A stretch of DNA of 64,000 bases, from the NCBI GenBank assembly GCA_019359885.1, contig JAHBCN010002209.1, positions 1 to 64,000 of the forward strand, given 5' to 3'. This stretch comes from Listronotus oregonensis. Its lineage: Eukaryota; Arthropoda; Insecta; Coleoptera; Curculionidae. Positions 12,911 through 23,971 of the stretch are shown piece by piece. Position numbers and translations under genes: made by a program. Position 1 is the stretch's first letter; each line of letters starts with the position of its first letter. The notes under the pieces are model-generated. The model was not told the origin of the DNA. It worked only from the letters and a program-made list of their open reading frames with translations, and did not search any database.

Positions 12911-13165
12911 ACCTCATCTCATACACTCCATAAACAATTGCGAAAATCGGCGAATTAAAGTAAGAATTCACCCTATTCGCCAGATTTAGCTCCCATTCCT
13001 CAAAAAATGTATGTGCGGAAAACGATTTTTATCGAATAAAGAGATAATAGCAGCCGTGGAAGGGTATTTGGACAATTTTTCGGATTTTCACTTCAGAAAT
13101 GAAATCCATAAATTAGCATCACTAGGACAAGTGTATTGAAGCTCGGGAAAATTACATTAAATAAT

Positions 13166-13960
13166 AAAATGTTTTTTCAAACATAAAGTCGTGTTTTTTT
13201 CTCGACCATCAAAACTTATAAAATATCATTTGATTTTCCAATTACAGAAAAATATGGCAAAATAGTTATTTGTGCAATCAATTGGGAAAAACACTATTTT
13301 TCGTAAGGAGCAGAAAGAACGTAAGTTATGAAAAATAGTGATTTTCAACAATATTTTTTCTAATTTTGAATATGATATGATTCTTTTTAATTTAAGTTTA
13401 AAATATATAAAAAAATTTAAAACTCATTGACGTTGTCAATTATCTTACTTTTCATCACCAGTTGCGAAAAATTTAACCTTTTGTAACTAGTTATAAAAAC
13501 TAAGATATTTACCAACGTCAATGAGTTTTGAGAAGTGTCACTTTAAATGTCAAAATTAGAAAAATAATATTTTTATTACAAGTTCCTGGCATTTTTGTAA
13601 TCTCCTCGTATATAATATGATTGAAAACATAACAAATATCACCTTGTTCTTAGATTCAATTTATTTGAGGTCTACTTCTTTCCTACTTATTACCAATCCA
13701 GAATATATAATAAATTTATTTTAAAACCAATTAAAATTTATAAAATGTCAGATTATTTAGCAATAAATACGGTAAGTTTGCAGTCTGTGTTCGTTTAACT
13801 AGAATTTATTATAATTCCTTCCTGTATTTTATTTATAATCTAGTTTAATTAAGATAAGTGTAACAATCAACTGGAAAAAGTAATTTTCTAAGAGAAAGCC
13901 TTATTTTTTTGTAACAATATAAAAAATTAAAAAAATCCCCAAAATTATTACATACTTATA
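13166..13960. repeat. Foldback patch within unrecognised AT-rich DNA
   Basis: From about 13357 to 13562 there is an inverted repeat. TCTAATTTTGA pairs with TCAAAATTAGA, and AAAACTCATTGACGTTG pairs with CAACGTCAATGAGTTTT. It looks like a small decayed MITE of about 205 bp; no target duplication could be fixed. The rest of the stretch has nothing recognisable. Confidence 0.45.
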
Positions 13961-14629
13961 GTCTAGTCGAAAAGTGTCTTTCCTGCGAAAAATAGTAGGA
14001 AGACTTTGAAAAATAGGAGCAATAGCTTATTCGACGCAAAATGTAAATCTAAGAAAGGCGTTTTGGGGATTTTTTCTGCCAATAAAAATTGCAATTGTGA
14101 TTAACAAAGAACGAAAAAAAAAAGTCATTTCGATTTTTGATAATAACTCAAAAACCATAAGAGATAGCGGCAATTGCATAAAAGATCCTTAAAAGGGAGG
14201 AAATTTCCAAAAAGGTCCCGGCTCCAGAACTCAGTCTCCATTATTTATAATTTTAATTTAACGCTGAAAATGGGCCTGCGCGCGACGGTTTTGGTTGCTC
14301 GCTCGAAGTCAAAACCGAGTACGTCACACTAAATAACTATTTTTAGGGTATTAAATATTAATTGAAAATTTTTTAAAAAATTATGGTGTATTCCAAACAC
14401 TTTGAAGAATTTATTCCTGTTAAAAATTTAACTAAAAGTTAATTTTTCCATAAATTAGACAATTGTTAATAAACAAAATTGTTTCGAAATTTCGTCTTCA
14501 TTGTACATCAATAAAAAATGTTTAAGTAATTGTTAAAACATTTTTCGTATTGTGGAACCCTTCTTATTTTCAAACTTTAAAAATATTAATCATTTCTTTA
14601 TAATAATTTTAAAACTTTACAAAAATAAA

Positions 14630-14632
<3 letters not shown>

Positions 14633-14705
<73 letters not shown>
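14633..14705. repeat. (TA)n microsatellite
   Basis: Pure TA run inside the large long-TIR element, followed directly by homopolymer-swollen sequence (a run of eleven G). Confidence 0.97.
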
Positions 14706-14708
<3 letters not shown>

Positions 14709-15449
14709 GGGCCCAAGGGGGGGGGGGAAACCAAAAAAAGGGTTAAATTGGAAAGTTGCGCATTTAGGTGCCTAACAAAGCCGATTAAAAGTTGAAAAAT
14801 TCGGTACTTCCGGAGATTCCGGAAAAAACCCGAAATTTGCTGATTTCGTTTTTTTTTTTGGGGGTTATTTAAAGGATATGGAAAAAAAAAAACACTTTCA
14901 TGGCTACTTGCTCTACAAAACAGCTTAAAAGATTTTCCGTACGACGTTTCGTTTTCGTTAGACCATATCAACTTAATTTTTTTAAAACGGACCTGGGTTT
15001 TTATTTAATTTTTTTGAACCTCTTGTTATCCCAATTACAAAAATGTATGACAAATATTTATTAACAAATATGGAACGCCCCTATAAAAGGTGGGTTTCTT
15101 TCTTACTTTTTCTCTCGGAAAATATGTTTATTTAACAGAAAAATTTAAATGTTATACATCGTTGTAATTGGGATTTAACTGTTTTAAAAAAAGCAAAAAC
15201 AGTTGAGTCCCGGGATTTAAAAAAATTAATTTATGATGGTTTAAGAAAAAAACACTTAAAAGGGGCCATAAAAAGTTTTTTTTTTTTCCTATCTTTTTAA
15301 ATAACGTCAGAAAAATTAAAACGAAAACAAATTTTGTTTTTTTCCGGTATTCCGGGGGGAAAAATTTTCCTTTTTAACGGATTTGTTAGGCCCTTGCGCC
15401 TTTGCCATTTTCCACTTTTCCCTTAGGTTTTAATAAAATATAATTTTAA

Positions 15450-15452
<3 letters not shown>
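14706..15452. other. Homopolymer-swollen sequence between two (TA)n arrays
   Basis: Runs such as GGGGCCC, eleven G, ten T and eight A occur at a rate unlike the rest of the window. Lying between two TA arrays, this reads as poorly resolved assembly rather than biology. No gene seen. Confidence 0.4.

Positions 15453-15519
<67 letters not shown>
15453..15519. repeat. (TA)n microsatellite
   Basis: Pure TA run flanked by A and T homopolymers. Confidence 0.95.
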
Positions 15520-15525
<6 letters not shown>

Positions 15526-16397
15526 ATTTTTTTTTTTATAGTTAACTACCACACACGTCTTTCCTGCGTCCGTGTTTGCCTAAACATTTTTTAAAAATTA
15601 GTGTTTCGTATCTAGATTAAAAAAAGCAAGGAAATTAAATATTAATTTTTTCCTGCAATCGATACTTCGCCCATTCCTACCTTCGTGTGCTCCTCCTGCA
15701 CTGCGGTAAAAAACCGGTTATTGGGTTGGCCGGCAGGAAAAAATTGGCCTAGGCTTACATACATAAGAAAGCAGGAGAGAAAAAAAGAAGAAAGGAAGAT
15801 TAAAAGAAGAGCGCCCATAAAAATCCTGCTATGAAAGAATGCAGAAGAGTCACGATATATTCTGTAACCACCATGTTGTGTATCGGGAGTAATTAGATGC
15901 TAGACCTAGCAACTGTTTTTGCCCATAATTTTAACTGTATTTTACAGCGATAGGCCAACTTAAATACGTATATGATTCTTAAAAGTTTTGCAAATGTCTG
16001 TATGTATGTATTTTTGCTTTTTTTCCTTTTACATTTGATTATTGGAAGAAAATTCCTAAAGGGGAAATTTTTTTTCCCCTTATAACCCGGTCCAAATTTT
16101 TTATTTCTTAATTGTTGTCTGTGTCTCTGTTTGTCTATTTTGTGTCTTACAAAAAGCAGAAAACACGAATTCTAAATTGAACTGATTGGAGAAACTAAAA
16201 TCTGCTAATTAAAATAGAAATTTTAACATATTTTTTAATTAAAAAAAAGTGTAAATAGGTTCTTTCTTTTTACATCTTTAAGTTTTTGCCTAACTTTTAG
16301 CATTTACATCTGAGCAAAAAGGATTTTTTTTTAGTTTAAACGATTTCTTGCGTAAAAATCTTGCTACAATATGTCTTCCTGCGCACGCTTTATTTTT

Positions 16398-16434
16398 GGA
16401 AAATTGCAGGAATTTTTTATTCCTGCAATTTTCC
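16398..16434. repeat. Perfect hairpin
   Basis: GGAAAATTGCAGGAAT is followed after five T by its exact complement ATTCCTGCAATTTTCC. It sits just inside the third GTCTAGTCGA terminus. Confidence 0.85.
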
Positions 16435-16481
16435 TTTTGTACAAGAAGCAGGCGCTTTGGTAATTTTGGTGAATATTAGTA

Positions 16482-16575
16482 GTCTAGTCGAGAAGTGTGT
16501 TTCCTGCGAAAAATAGTTAGAAGGCTTAAAAAAAAAGAGCGTGAGTTTATTCAACGCAAATGCAAATCTGAGAAA
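16482..16575 (+). mobile_element. Extra copy of the long-TIR terminus, TA-preceded
   Basis: GTCTAGTCGAGAAGTGTGTT then CCTGCGAAAAATAG repeats the first 95 bp of the 13961 terminus in the same orientation, also preceded by TA (16480-16481). It may be the left end of a second, shorter element sharing the right end at about 17300. Just inside it, 16583-16655 is a hairpin whose arms are ATAATTTTATAAC and GTTATAAAATTAT. Confidence 0.7.
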
Positions 16576-17442
16576 GGCGTTATGTAATAATTTTATAACT
16601 TTGACAAAAAAATAAAAAATAAGGGTAATATTGTCAACGTTATAAAATTATTATAAACAAAGCATAACATTTTTTTAAAACCTTTATGGCGTGATCTTGT
16701 TAGGTATGTATATAGGAAGGGCTCCACGACGCGAAAAATTTATACGACAATTATTTAAACATTTTTTTTTAATGTACAACGACGACGCAAGTTCGAAACC
16801 ATTCTGTTAATTAAGAATTGTCTAACCTGCTGAAAAATTAACTTTAAGATAAATTTTCAATGGAAATAAATTCTTTAAAGTATTCTGAACACATCACAGT
16901 TTTTTAAAAATTTTCAATTAATATTTAATACCATAAAAAATGTGACGTACTCAATTTTGTCGCCGAGCGCGCAATTAAAAATGTTGCGCGGATGCCCATT
17001 TTCAGCGTTAAATTAAAATTATTAATAATAGAGATAGAACTCTGGGAGTTAGGACTTTTTTAACTTCCTTTATTTCAAGGATCTTTTTGCAATTTCCGCT
17101 ATCTCTTATGGTTTTTGATTTATTATCAAAAATCGAAATGGCTTGTTTTTCATTTCGTTTTTTGTTAATAACAATTGCAATTTTAATTGCAAGAAAAAAT
17201 CCTTAAAACGCCTTTCTCAGATTTGCATGCCGAGTCAAGTGAGCTATCGCTTATATATTTCGAAGCATTCTAACTGTTTTTCGCAGGAAACAGTGATTTT
17301 TAAGGTATGACTCTAAAATATTAAATTGCGTGGAGTATTTTTTTTTAAATCTGTAAATTTCTACAGTGCCTTATTTTTTAAGTTTATTTTGCTAACATTT
17401 TTTTTTTCGACAAAATTTGAAATTTAATATTGCTAGAAGATG

Positions 17443-17533
17443 GAACGCTGTAAGAACAACACCGATACGTCACGGTCTCATATGGCAAACCCGTATAAAA
17501 CCGTGACGTATCGGTGTTATTCTAACAGCGTTC
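17443..17533. repeat. Long near-perfect hairpin, 44-bp arms
   Basis: The left arm starts GAACGCTGTAAGAACAACAC and continues CGATACGTCACGGT. The right arm is its inverted complement with about six mismatches, and only three or so bases separate the arms. No target duplication was identified. It could be a minimal MITE, the collapsed ends of a larger element, or a source of hairpin RNA. A THAP fragment lies 500 bp downstream. Confidence 0.9.
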
Positions 17534-18030
17534 GATCTCTAGTCGTACAGCGCCCGCAAAGAGGAGCTACCGAGAAATAATAGGCGTTTTTCATGATTTT
17601 TTTTTTATTAGCTTATTGTAAAGCCGCATGAAAATAAAGGCCAAAATATTTTTTCCCGATTTTTTTGGCCTCCGGAAACGCCTTAAAAATCAATTTTAAG
17701 TTTGAATTTTGTAGGCCCGTGACGTCACGGCCCTAAATTTTCTATTGGTGGAATTTCTGCTTTGTTGTCAGCTTTTTGTTATTCGATACGCCTGTCATCA
17801 AATATCGATATGCGCAACATCTACAAAGTTGGCGTTTCCTGTCAATTGTCATATTGTCAATATCAACCTGTATAACCTGTAACCTCTAATATTTATTAAT
17901 AATTTCTAATTTGTAAATAGTGTGTGTTCATTCCAAATATTCCAATTTATTACTATAGTTATTATTATCGCCAAACTTTCCTTGATATGAACCCTTTTTA
18001 CGAGTCAATTTCCGTTATTTTATTCAAAAT
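17534..18030. other. CpG-richer stretch upstream of THAP fragment
   Basis: Contains ATCGATA- and TGTCAATTGTCA-type motifs and a moderate GC patch at 17700-17880, similar to insect promoters. It may be the former promoter of the THAP fragment at 18031. No coding evidence. Confidence 0.3.
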
Positions 18031-18205
18031 GAAAAAAAGTGTATTGTTATTTGCGAAACCAGAAGCCGGCCGAGTTTAGGATCTTCAAAAATATTCTTTT
18101 CTCTTCAAAAACAAGACGATAGGAGAAAAGCCTGGTGTGCTGCTGTAGGTATTGAGAAAATGCCCAAAGGACATGCCTATTATTGTTGTGAAAACCATTT
18201 AAGTT
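18031..18205 (+). pseudogene. THAP-domain fragment
   Basis: Reading from KKCIVICETRSR, the frame continues SSKIFFSLQKQ and DDRRKAWCAAVGIEKM, then YYCCENHL. The C-x3-C pair, the central Trp after a basic patch, and C-x2-H at the end are the zinc-coordinating pattern of a THAP domain; the closing AVPTIF-type box is missing. An ATG just upstream (18030) is out of frame by one base in an A run, so a one-base indel has broken the start. Either a P-element-like transposase remnant or the first exon of a THAP gene with a sequencing error. No further exon was recognised. Confidence 0.55.
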
Positions 18206-18828
18206 TTTATGTTTTATTCCAATTGAAACTATTTAGGTAGTCTGGCTGTGTTTTAGTGTAAAGTCTAAAAAGCATTTCGCATTTTAGCATTTTGTTAAAA
18301 TCGATACGATTGTCGATATCGATAGTTTCTAAACAGACTTGGCATCCATGTTGAATTTAATTGGTTAGGGGAGTGGCGGGCTATTTAAATTACAATGATA
18401 ATTAAACCTTAAATAGAAAAGTAAGGGGTTTGTATTTTTCCGTGTTATTTAGCAGGTTTTGCTTAATTGTGTTTCTACTTTTAATTTTTACACACAACAT
18501 TATCAATATCAATTGAGTGAAAATACCCTATTGGGACATTGTTTAACAACAAAACTTCCAAGATATTTAAAATAATATATTTTCTGATTTTTTGCTTGTT
18601 TTACTGAGGAATGTGTAGTCTTTGGTGTCAAATCTGCTTTTTTACTAAAAAAGGAAAAAGTATGTATTAAGCAGTTAGTTAGTTAGTTACACCCATTACT
18701 CACTAAGCGATAACGCACTTGAGAGCTATAAACAACTTTACTACTCTGAAACCTTACTAACCACAGCAATAAATTGTTTGATGCTTTTACAGTTAAGATA
18801 AAAATATTAATACTAAATTTATTAGGTA
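18206..18828. other. No gene recognised
   Basis: AT-rich. It holds short tandem GTTA units near 18670-18690 and two overlapping ATCGATA-like palindromes near 18300-18325. Nothing else supported. Confidence 0.4.
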
Positions 18829-19669
18829 GTCAGTAACTGAAAACCTAAAAGTACCCAAAGCTGTGAATAAATCCGGCGTGGGAACCCGCTGAAAATGGCC
18901 CCCAAGTCCCAAAAATGGGTTTCCCGCGAATATCTGCAAAATATGCAAATTAGAGAATTTTTGTTTAAACAAAAAATGAAGATCACCTCAAAATCCACAA
19001 AAATGGTTTTTACCATTTTTTCGCAAAACCAATATTAGTAGGCTAAAAATGCAGATGGGCAAAACAATTTTATCAAAACGCAAGAAAGATGGTGAAGAAA
19101 TTTTCTGGGATCATTGAACACTTGCTAAGGATTTTAAAAATGTTATAACAAACCGTTTTCAAAAATATCAATAAATTAATGGGATATTCTCAAATATTGT
19201 GAAAAAAATTTTAACCGTTTTTTTTAAAATATTCTAGAAAAATCAGAATGGACCCAAACTCATATGCAATGATAGGTAGGTTTTCCCATTCCGATAAACT
19301 TTGAATGTTTAAAAAATGTACATTATTGCCCGAGTAATGGAACAATTCGTCCGCCCCTTTAAGTAATCCACGAAGATAGCAATTCTAGCGGTAGAGCGGC
19401 AGCTGAAATGAGGGACTTTGGGTCCCGTTATCTCGAAAACTATTGATTTTTCGAAAAAAATTATAGGAACCATTTTTGTAGCTTATAAGGCGATCCTTAT
19501 TTTTTGTCTTAACAAAATTTACATTATTTGCATATTTTGGCAGATATTAGCGGGAAACACATGTTGATACACTTTTTTTGCTCGAAAGCATCCCCGAAGA
19601 CCTAAGAATTGCGCCACAAGGGAAAACTATACAGATTTATTTACAGCTTTGTCCCTTCATTTACTGGAC
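18829..19669 (+). mobile_element. R element copy 3
   Basis: Bounded by TA (18827-18828 and 19670-19671). It starts GTCAGTAACTGAAAACCTAA and ends TTTACTGGAC. Relative to the other copies the left arm has lost the segment between AATAAATC and GTGGGAACCCGC, and the right arm lacks the CGAGGGGTCATTTTCAGCCC part. 841 bp in total. No coding capacity; open frames reading through it are TIR artefacts. Confidence 0.85.
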
Positions 19670-19671
19670 TA

Positions 19672-20880
19672 AGGGCCTTTCTGAAAATATATTTTTTATG
19701 TTACATGGTTTCTTTAGTTATAAAATATTTAATATTATTTTGTCCTCATTCAAAGACAAATATTTTATCTGCGCCAGAAAAACTTAATTTTAAATTTTCT
19801 ACATATCGAACACAACTTCTTGCCAGTTTGTTTTACAAAACGTTGGTACACAATGGTACACAATATCATGCGTATCATTATACGATAAATTTTAATCCTC
19901 GATACGTCCGTCTTTCTCTTAAGCTCGGGAACTTGTATGTTTCATCTTTGTCCGACAAAGATCTATTTTAAAGTTTTCCCGATTTTATGTTGGTTTGTGC
20001 GTGTGGGTAATTTCAGATACGGTTTCGAGGCTTTTTCTTTTATTTGGTCGAATATACTGAGTGACTTTTTAATAAGATTTAATAAAGATTGTTCTTCAGC
20101 GTAACTATTTTTTTTTGTTTAAAAATACTAAAAAGGGACTAGGGACTATTTTTTTGCATTATACATCTAAAATCGAATTAAGGTTTTTATAGCTCAGTTT
20201 ATAGATATTTTTTTTCTTTTAAAGTAAAAAAAAATTTTATCCATTTGAAATTTAAATGGGAATTTTTAAAAAGGGCTTTGAAAAGGGAAAAAAAAAAACA
20301 AAATTTTTTTTAACCTGCAAAAATTTCCGCTTTTTTCGAAAAAAAGTGGAAAAAACTGTTAAAATTTGGGCCTTTTTTAAAAAATCATTTTTGACCCTTT
20401 TGAAGTTGAAAAGCTAATATTTCAAAAAATGGTTGTTTAAACAGACTAAATGCCGACGCTATCCGATAAAAAGATTTCTTAAAATTGCAGTTTATATTTT
20501 GTTTTATTGCAAGCAATATATAGTAATAAAATTTTACGGAATGGCTTAAGAATCGTAAACCATAGGCTCGCTGGTATATGTATCTTTATATATTTATATA
20601 TCTAGTTATATTTATCCTTAATTGCAAATTAGGTTAATAAATATTAAAAGTACTCCGATTTCTTTGTTGTGTCAAATAAAATTTTACCGATTTTCTATCC
20701 TAATTCAGTTAGTTTTTTTTTTATTTGTTGAGAAAAAACAAAAAAGTAAATACATTTAAAATTTAAAAAAAAAAAAAAATATATAAAAAAAAAAAAAAAA
20801 TTAATAACGGGATTGACCAAACAACCCCCAGTTACCAAATGGCTTGTTCAACAATAGTGCACACCTCGACCATTTAACAT
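19672..20880. other. No gene recognised; homopolymer-swollen patch
   Basis: Open frames over 19578-19971 begin within the R right arm and continue into AT-rich DNA without a domain. The interval 20210-20420 has the same swollen homopolymers as 14706-15452. A-rich runs at 20760-20805 precede the transposase fragment. Confidence 0.35.
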
Positions 20881-21370
20881 TAAACAAAAAGCATATTGTT
20901 AAAACGTATTCGATTATATCACAAATGAGCAAAACTGTGATTTAAGTGTGGATGATAGAGTTGAAAAATGTGCTTTAATGACCGGAGTTGGAAAAGCGAC
21001 AGTTTACAAAATTCTTAAACAAGAAAAAGAGGAAGATATAGCGTCATCAAAAAAGCGACCAGGCAAAAAAGAACTTCAGATAACAGATGACACAAAGCAA
21101 GCAATTAGACGTATTGTACATGGTTTCTTTATGGAAACAAATCCCGACTGTGGATAGTATTTTTTGAGCTGTCGGAAATCAACCGGAAGTGCCAGAAATA
21201 AGTAGGTTAAAACTATGGAGAATTTTAAAGGGTTTGAATTTCTAGCGGAAGAAGTTCCAAAGAAAATCTTTGTTAATAGAAAATAGGAGAGATTGTCCAA
21301 TAGAAAAGAGATTATTTGAGAAAGATAAAAAGAAAATTAAGAAGACTAATTATTACTTTACTACTTATAA
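20881..21370 (+). mobile_element. Tc1/IS630-like transposase N-terminal remnant
   Basis: The frame from 20948 gives a helix-turn-helix-like MTGVGKATVYKILKQEKEE followed by a Lys-rich linker (SSKKRPGKK) and ITDDTKQAIRRIVHGFF, then frameshifts. Further reading shows PEVPEISRLKLWRILKGLN and a Lys-rich end around 21310-21340. The layout is that of the DNA-binding half of DDE_3-type (Tc1/IS630) transposases. No DDE catalytic residues are present and no TIR was found. Confidence 0.45.
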
Positions 21371-23971
21371 ATAGGGTTTAAAAAAAAAGATTTATTACTT
21401 TACTACGTATGAACTGTAATTGTCCAATTTAAATATAGTAAAATGATTATTAAACATCTACTTATAGTCTACAACTTTACGAAAGTACATATTTTAATTT
21501 TTACGTTCTATTCATCATTTTTTAAAAATGGTATTGATGGATTGCTCGTAAATTTTAGGTACAAAATTAGCTTCTATTTTTCACTATAACCAGAGGTAGA
21601 ACTTGGTTTCACTCTCTTAAACATACTGTATAAAAATTATATGAAAAAACCTTATAGTGATTAAAAATAACTCTCAACACTTCATACTAACATGACGGAG
21701 CGTTAAAATCCGGTTCACATAGAAAAAACTACCCCTATATTAGTTTTAAATGAAGGGGTTATTTTTTTATGTCCAGGATTACTGGCAATTTTATTTTCAT
21801 TGTGATGAACTACACTCTATGAATATCGCTGTAAAGAAAATGTATTGTTTTTTTATGTCTTGCAGCAAAATACTGCAAAAAATTAAACAAATAGTGGTAG
21901 AATGATTATGGGAATATTTTTAATTAGGAAAAATTAATATTTGATTTGGTTTCGTTTTGGTTTTGGGGTTCGTACAGTGGATGGGGAGAAAAAAGGTGTT
22001 TGACCTCCGGATTTTTTTGTACAGTTTCAATTTTTATGAAAATTTGGAATTAAGTTGCTTTCACCCTCTAGATCAAAGTTTATATATGCTTAGAGTGTGC
22101 TTTTTATTTTTAGGGGGTAAAAATCACCCCTTATGCTAAGAAATTAAAAAACCATAGAAATAGACCTTATGTAAATTAAAATCATGGCTAAATATGTAGA
22201 ATAAATCAATTTTCATGTTGAAAGTTATATCTAGCATTATATTTGTAACGCTTCAACCCTTAAAAATCACTCTTAATAACAAAATTACAAAAAAATATTT
22301 TTTTCATTTTAAAATTATTTAATAACGCTTAATAACTTTTAGGATGTATTAATAATAGATATATAAAAATAATTGTAGAAGAGTACAGATCTAGAGGGGA
22401 ATTAGGGAGTTGTTTTTAATAATTTTTTTGTAGAAAAAAGTAGGGACCGACCTTATTTTTATCATAACTCTCTCAATTTTCAGGCTAATTTTTTTTTTTT
22501 TTAAAAGGAAGGTCTTATTATATACTTTAAAAAATACCTTATATGTTTTTCTTAAAAAATGCAAACTTTTCCCGCTATTTGACTTTGAATCTTTCAAATT
22601 TAGCATTTGACGAACAAAAGCTAACCATTAACAAGCCGTAGCTCGGTCTGTATTGGTTGTAGAGAAATTATAAAATAACATTTTTTCTAGTTTTTTTATA
22701 AGCTATAATATTGCTTTTCACAGTTTTTTTAATAAAATGCATTTTTTTAAAATTATTCGTGAAAAACCCATTAAAACGTCAACTTTTTCGTCGAAAACCT
22801 TTTACTTTCAATCGCGAATAACTCAAAAAATATTAGTTTTACGAAAAAAGTGTATAGGACATTTTCTACTTAAAATTACTTTTTTTATCGATTTCTGTAG
22901 TTAAAATGTAATAAAAAATTTTCACCCTCCAGGATAAAAGCACACCTTGGTATGAAATAAACTTTGATCCTTGGGCTATCCATGTGGAACAGAAAAATTT
23001 CTAGCCAAAATGCCTTATTTCCTGTACTATCTGTATGATTTGGATTTCTCAAATTATTATTATGTTTTTTGTTGTCATTTGATTATCATTTTCGACCATT
23101 GGATTACTTTTTCTGCATTTCAGTCATAAAATTCAATAGTAATTCCGCAAAATTATCCATTCGCAATTGTAATTCGCACTTGCGAGCGGTGGTGCATTCG
23201 AAGCTTATTTTTGATTGCCCGGAATCACGAATATTATCAAAATTTCAAGAGTCATGTTAAGTAATGGATAACTTCCACCCCCAAATTATGGCCTATTTGG
23301 TTTATTGGTTTCTCGAGGCGATGCACCCCTTAATTTAAAGAAATCGAGAAATCTATACACTGAAATGGTCGTGTCTGTTTCAAAATTACACTCTTTTCCC
23401 GGAAAAGAAAAGTTACTGGTTATAAAAAATGTATTAGTAAATTAAAACCCTGATAAGTTATATTTTTAAAATATGTTTTTATCTTTTTTTTATTGTTCTC
23501 AATAAACTTGTAAAATATATTTTTTTAAGCCAAAGAGAAACTATTTTGTGTAGTTCCTATGAAAACACATACATTTTTTTGGTAAATTGTTATTTTTAAC
23601 AAGTGGGAACATACTTCGCACAGCGCTTACACGAACGGCCCGAGTTTGGGTAAGCAGACAAGAGCGGAAAAGTTACTTTCCGGAAGTGTTAGGAACAATA
23701 TTTTTTCTACAAGCGAGAGGAAAAACCAACATAATTTTAAACATTTCATGGGCAGAAGATGTATACTTGCTTTTTCTGCTGCTTCGATAATCGATGCTGG
23801 TAAATCGTCATCAGAATCCAATAAAAATATTTTTTCAATTTGGTTAAAAAAATGCGTGACAGAAAATTAATTTTTTGATAGATGCATAAAGAATTAATTG
23901 GTTACTATGGATTCTTTGATAATTTTTATGAAGTTATTAAAAATATGTACTTACATTTGATAAATTAGGAT
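21371..23971. other. AT-rich DNA with a possible dispersed repeat
   Basis: From about 21950 to 23010 the style changes to phrases such as TTTCACCCTC, GCGAATAACTCAAAAAATAT and AACCATTAACAAGCCG, typical of long dispersed noncoding repeats in insect genomes. I could not find a second copy in the window to prove it. Open frames of 60-75 codons here have no recognisable domain. The interval 23590-23870 is slightly GC-richer and open on both strands, without identification. Confidence 0.25.

Larger units (their letters stand above)
10584..13165 (+). mobile_element. Mariner transposon, interrupted by an R element and partly duplicated
   Basis: Three separated pieces align in order to a mariner transposase. 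Piece one (10584-10738) reads ERRPKSTTPELLAKTDDVV and ends STWAKVLGFG. Piece two (from 11676, and again from 12585) reads YNGLPMEQKHI, MRLSEQQFMGF and RENKKTF, matching the middle of the family just before the first catalytic Asp block. That block is decayed to LITMHKT where xVTMDET is usual. Piece three (about 12950-13165) has YSPDLAP with the last catalytic Asp, and the closing KCIEARENYI. Family length is about 350 residues. The interruption is an R element with a TA duplication. Stops and frameshifts are frequent, so it is dead. Confidence 0.8.
13961..17300. mobile_element. Large long-TIR element (about 3.3 kb), TA-flanked on the left
   Basis: The left arm (13961-14545) begins GTCTAGTCGAAAAGTGTCTT, preceded by TA. 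Its inverted complement is the right arm (about 16740-17300). Shared blocks include AGAAAGGCGTTTT, GCAATTGT, ATTTCGATTTTTGATAAT, ACCATAAGAGATAGCGG and AACGCTGAAAATGGGC. The outermost 15 or so bases of the right end differ, so that end is damaged. The interior (14550-16740) has no recognisable transposase, two (TA)n arrays and poor-quality-looking sequence. TTCCTGCG recurs at least five times (about 13981, 15561, 16377, 16501 and inverted near 17284), which suggests subterminal protein-binding repeats. A third terminus in direct orientation lies at 16482. Confidence 0.65.
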
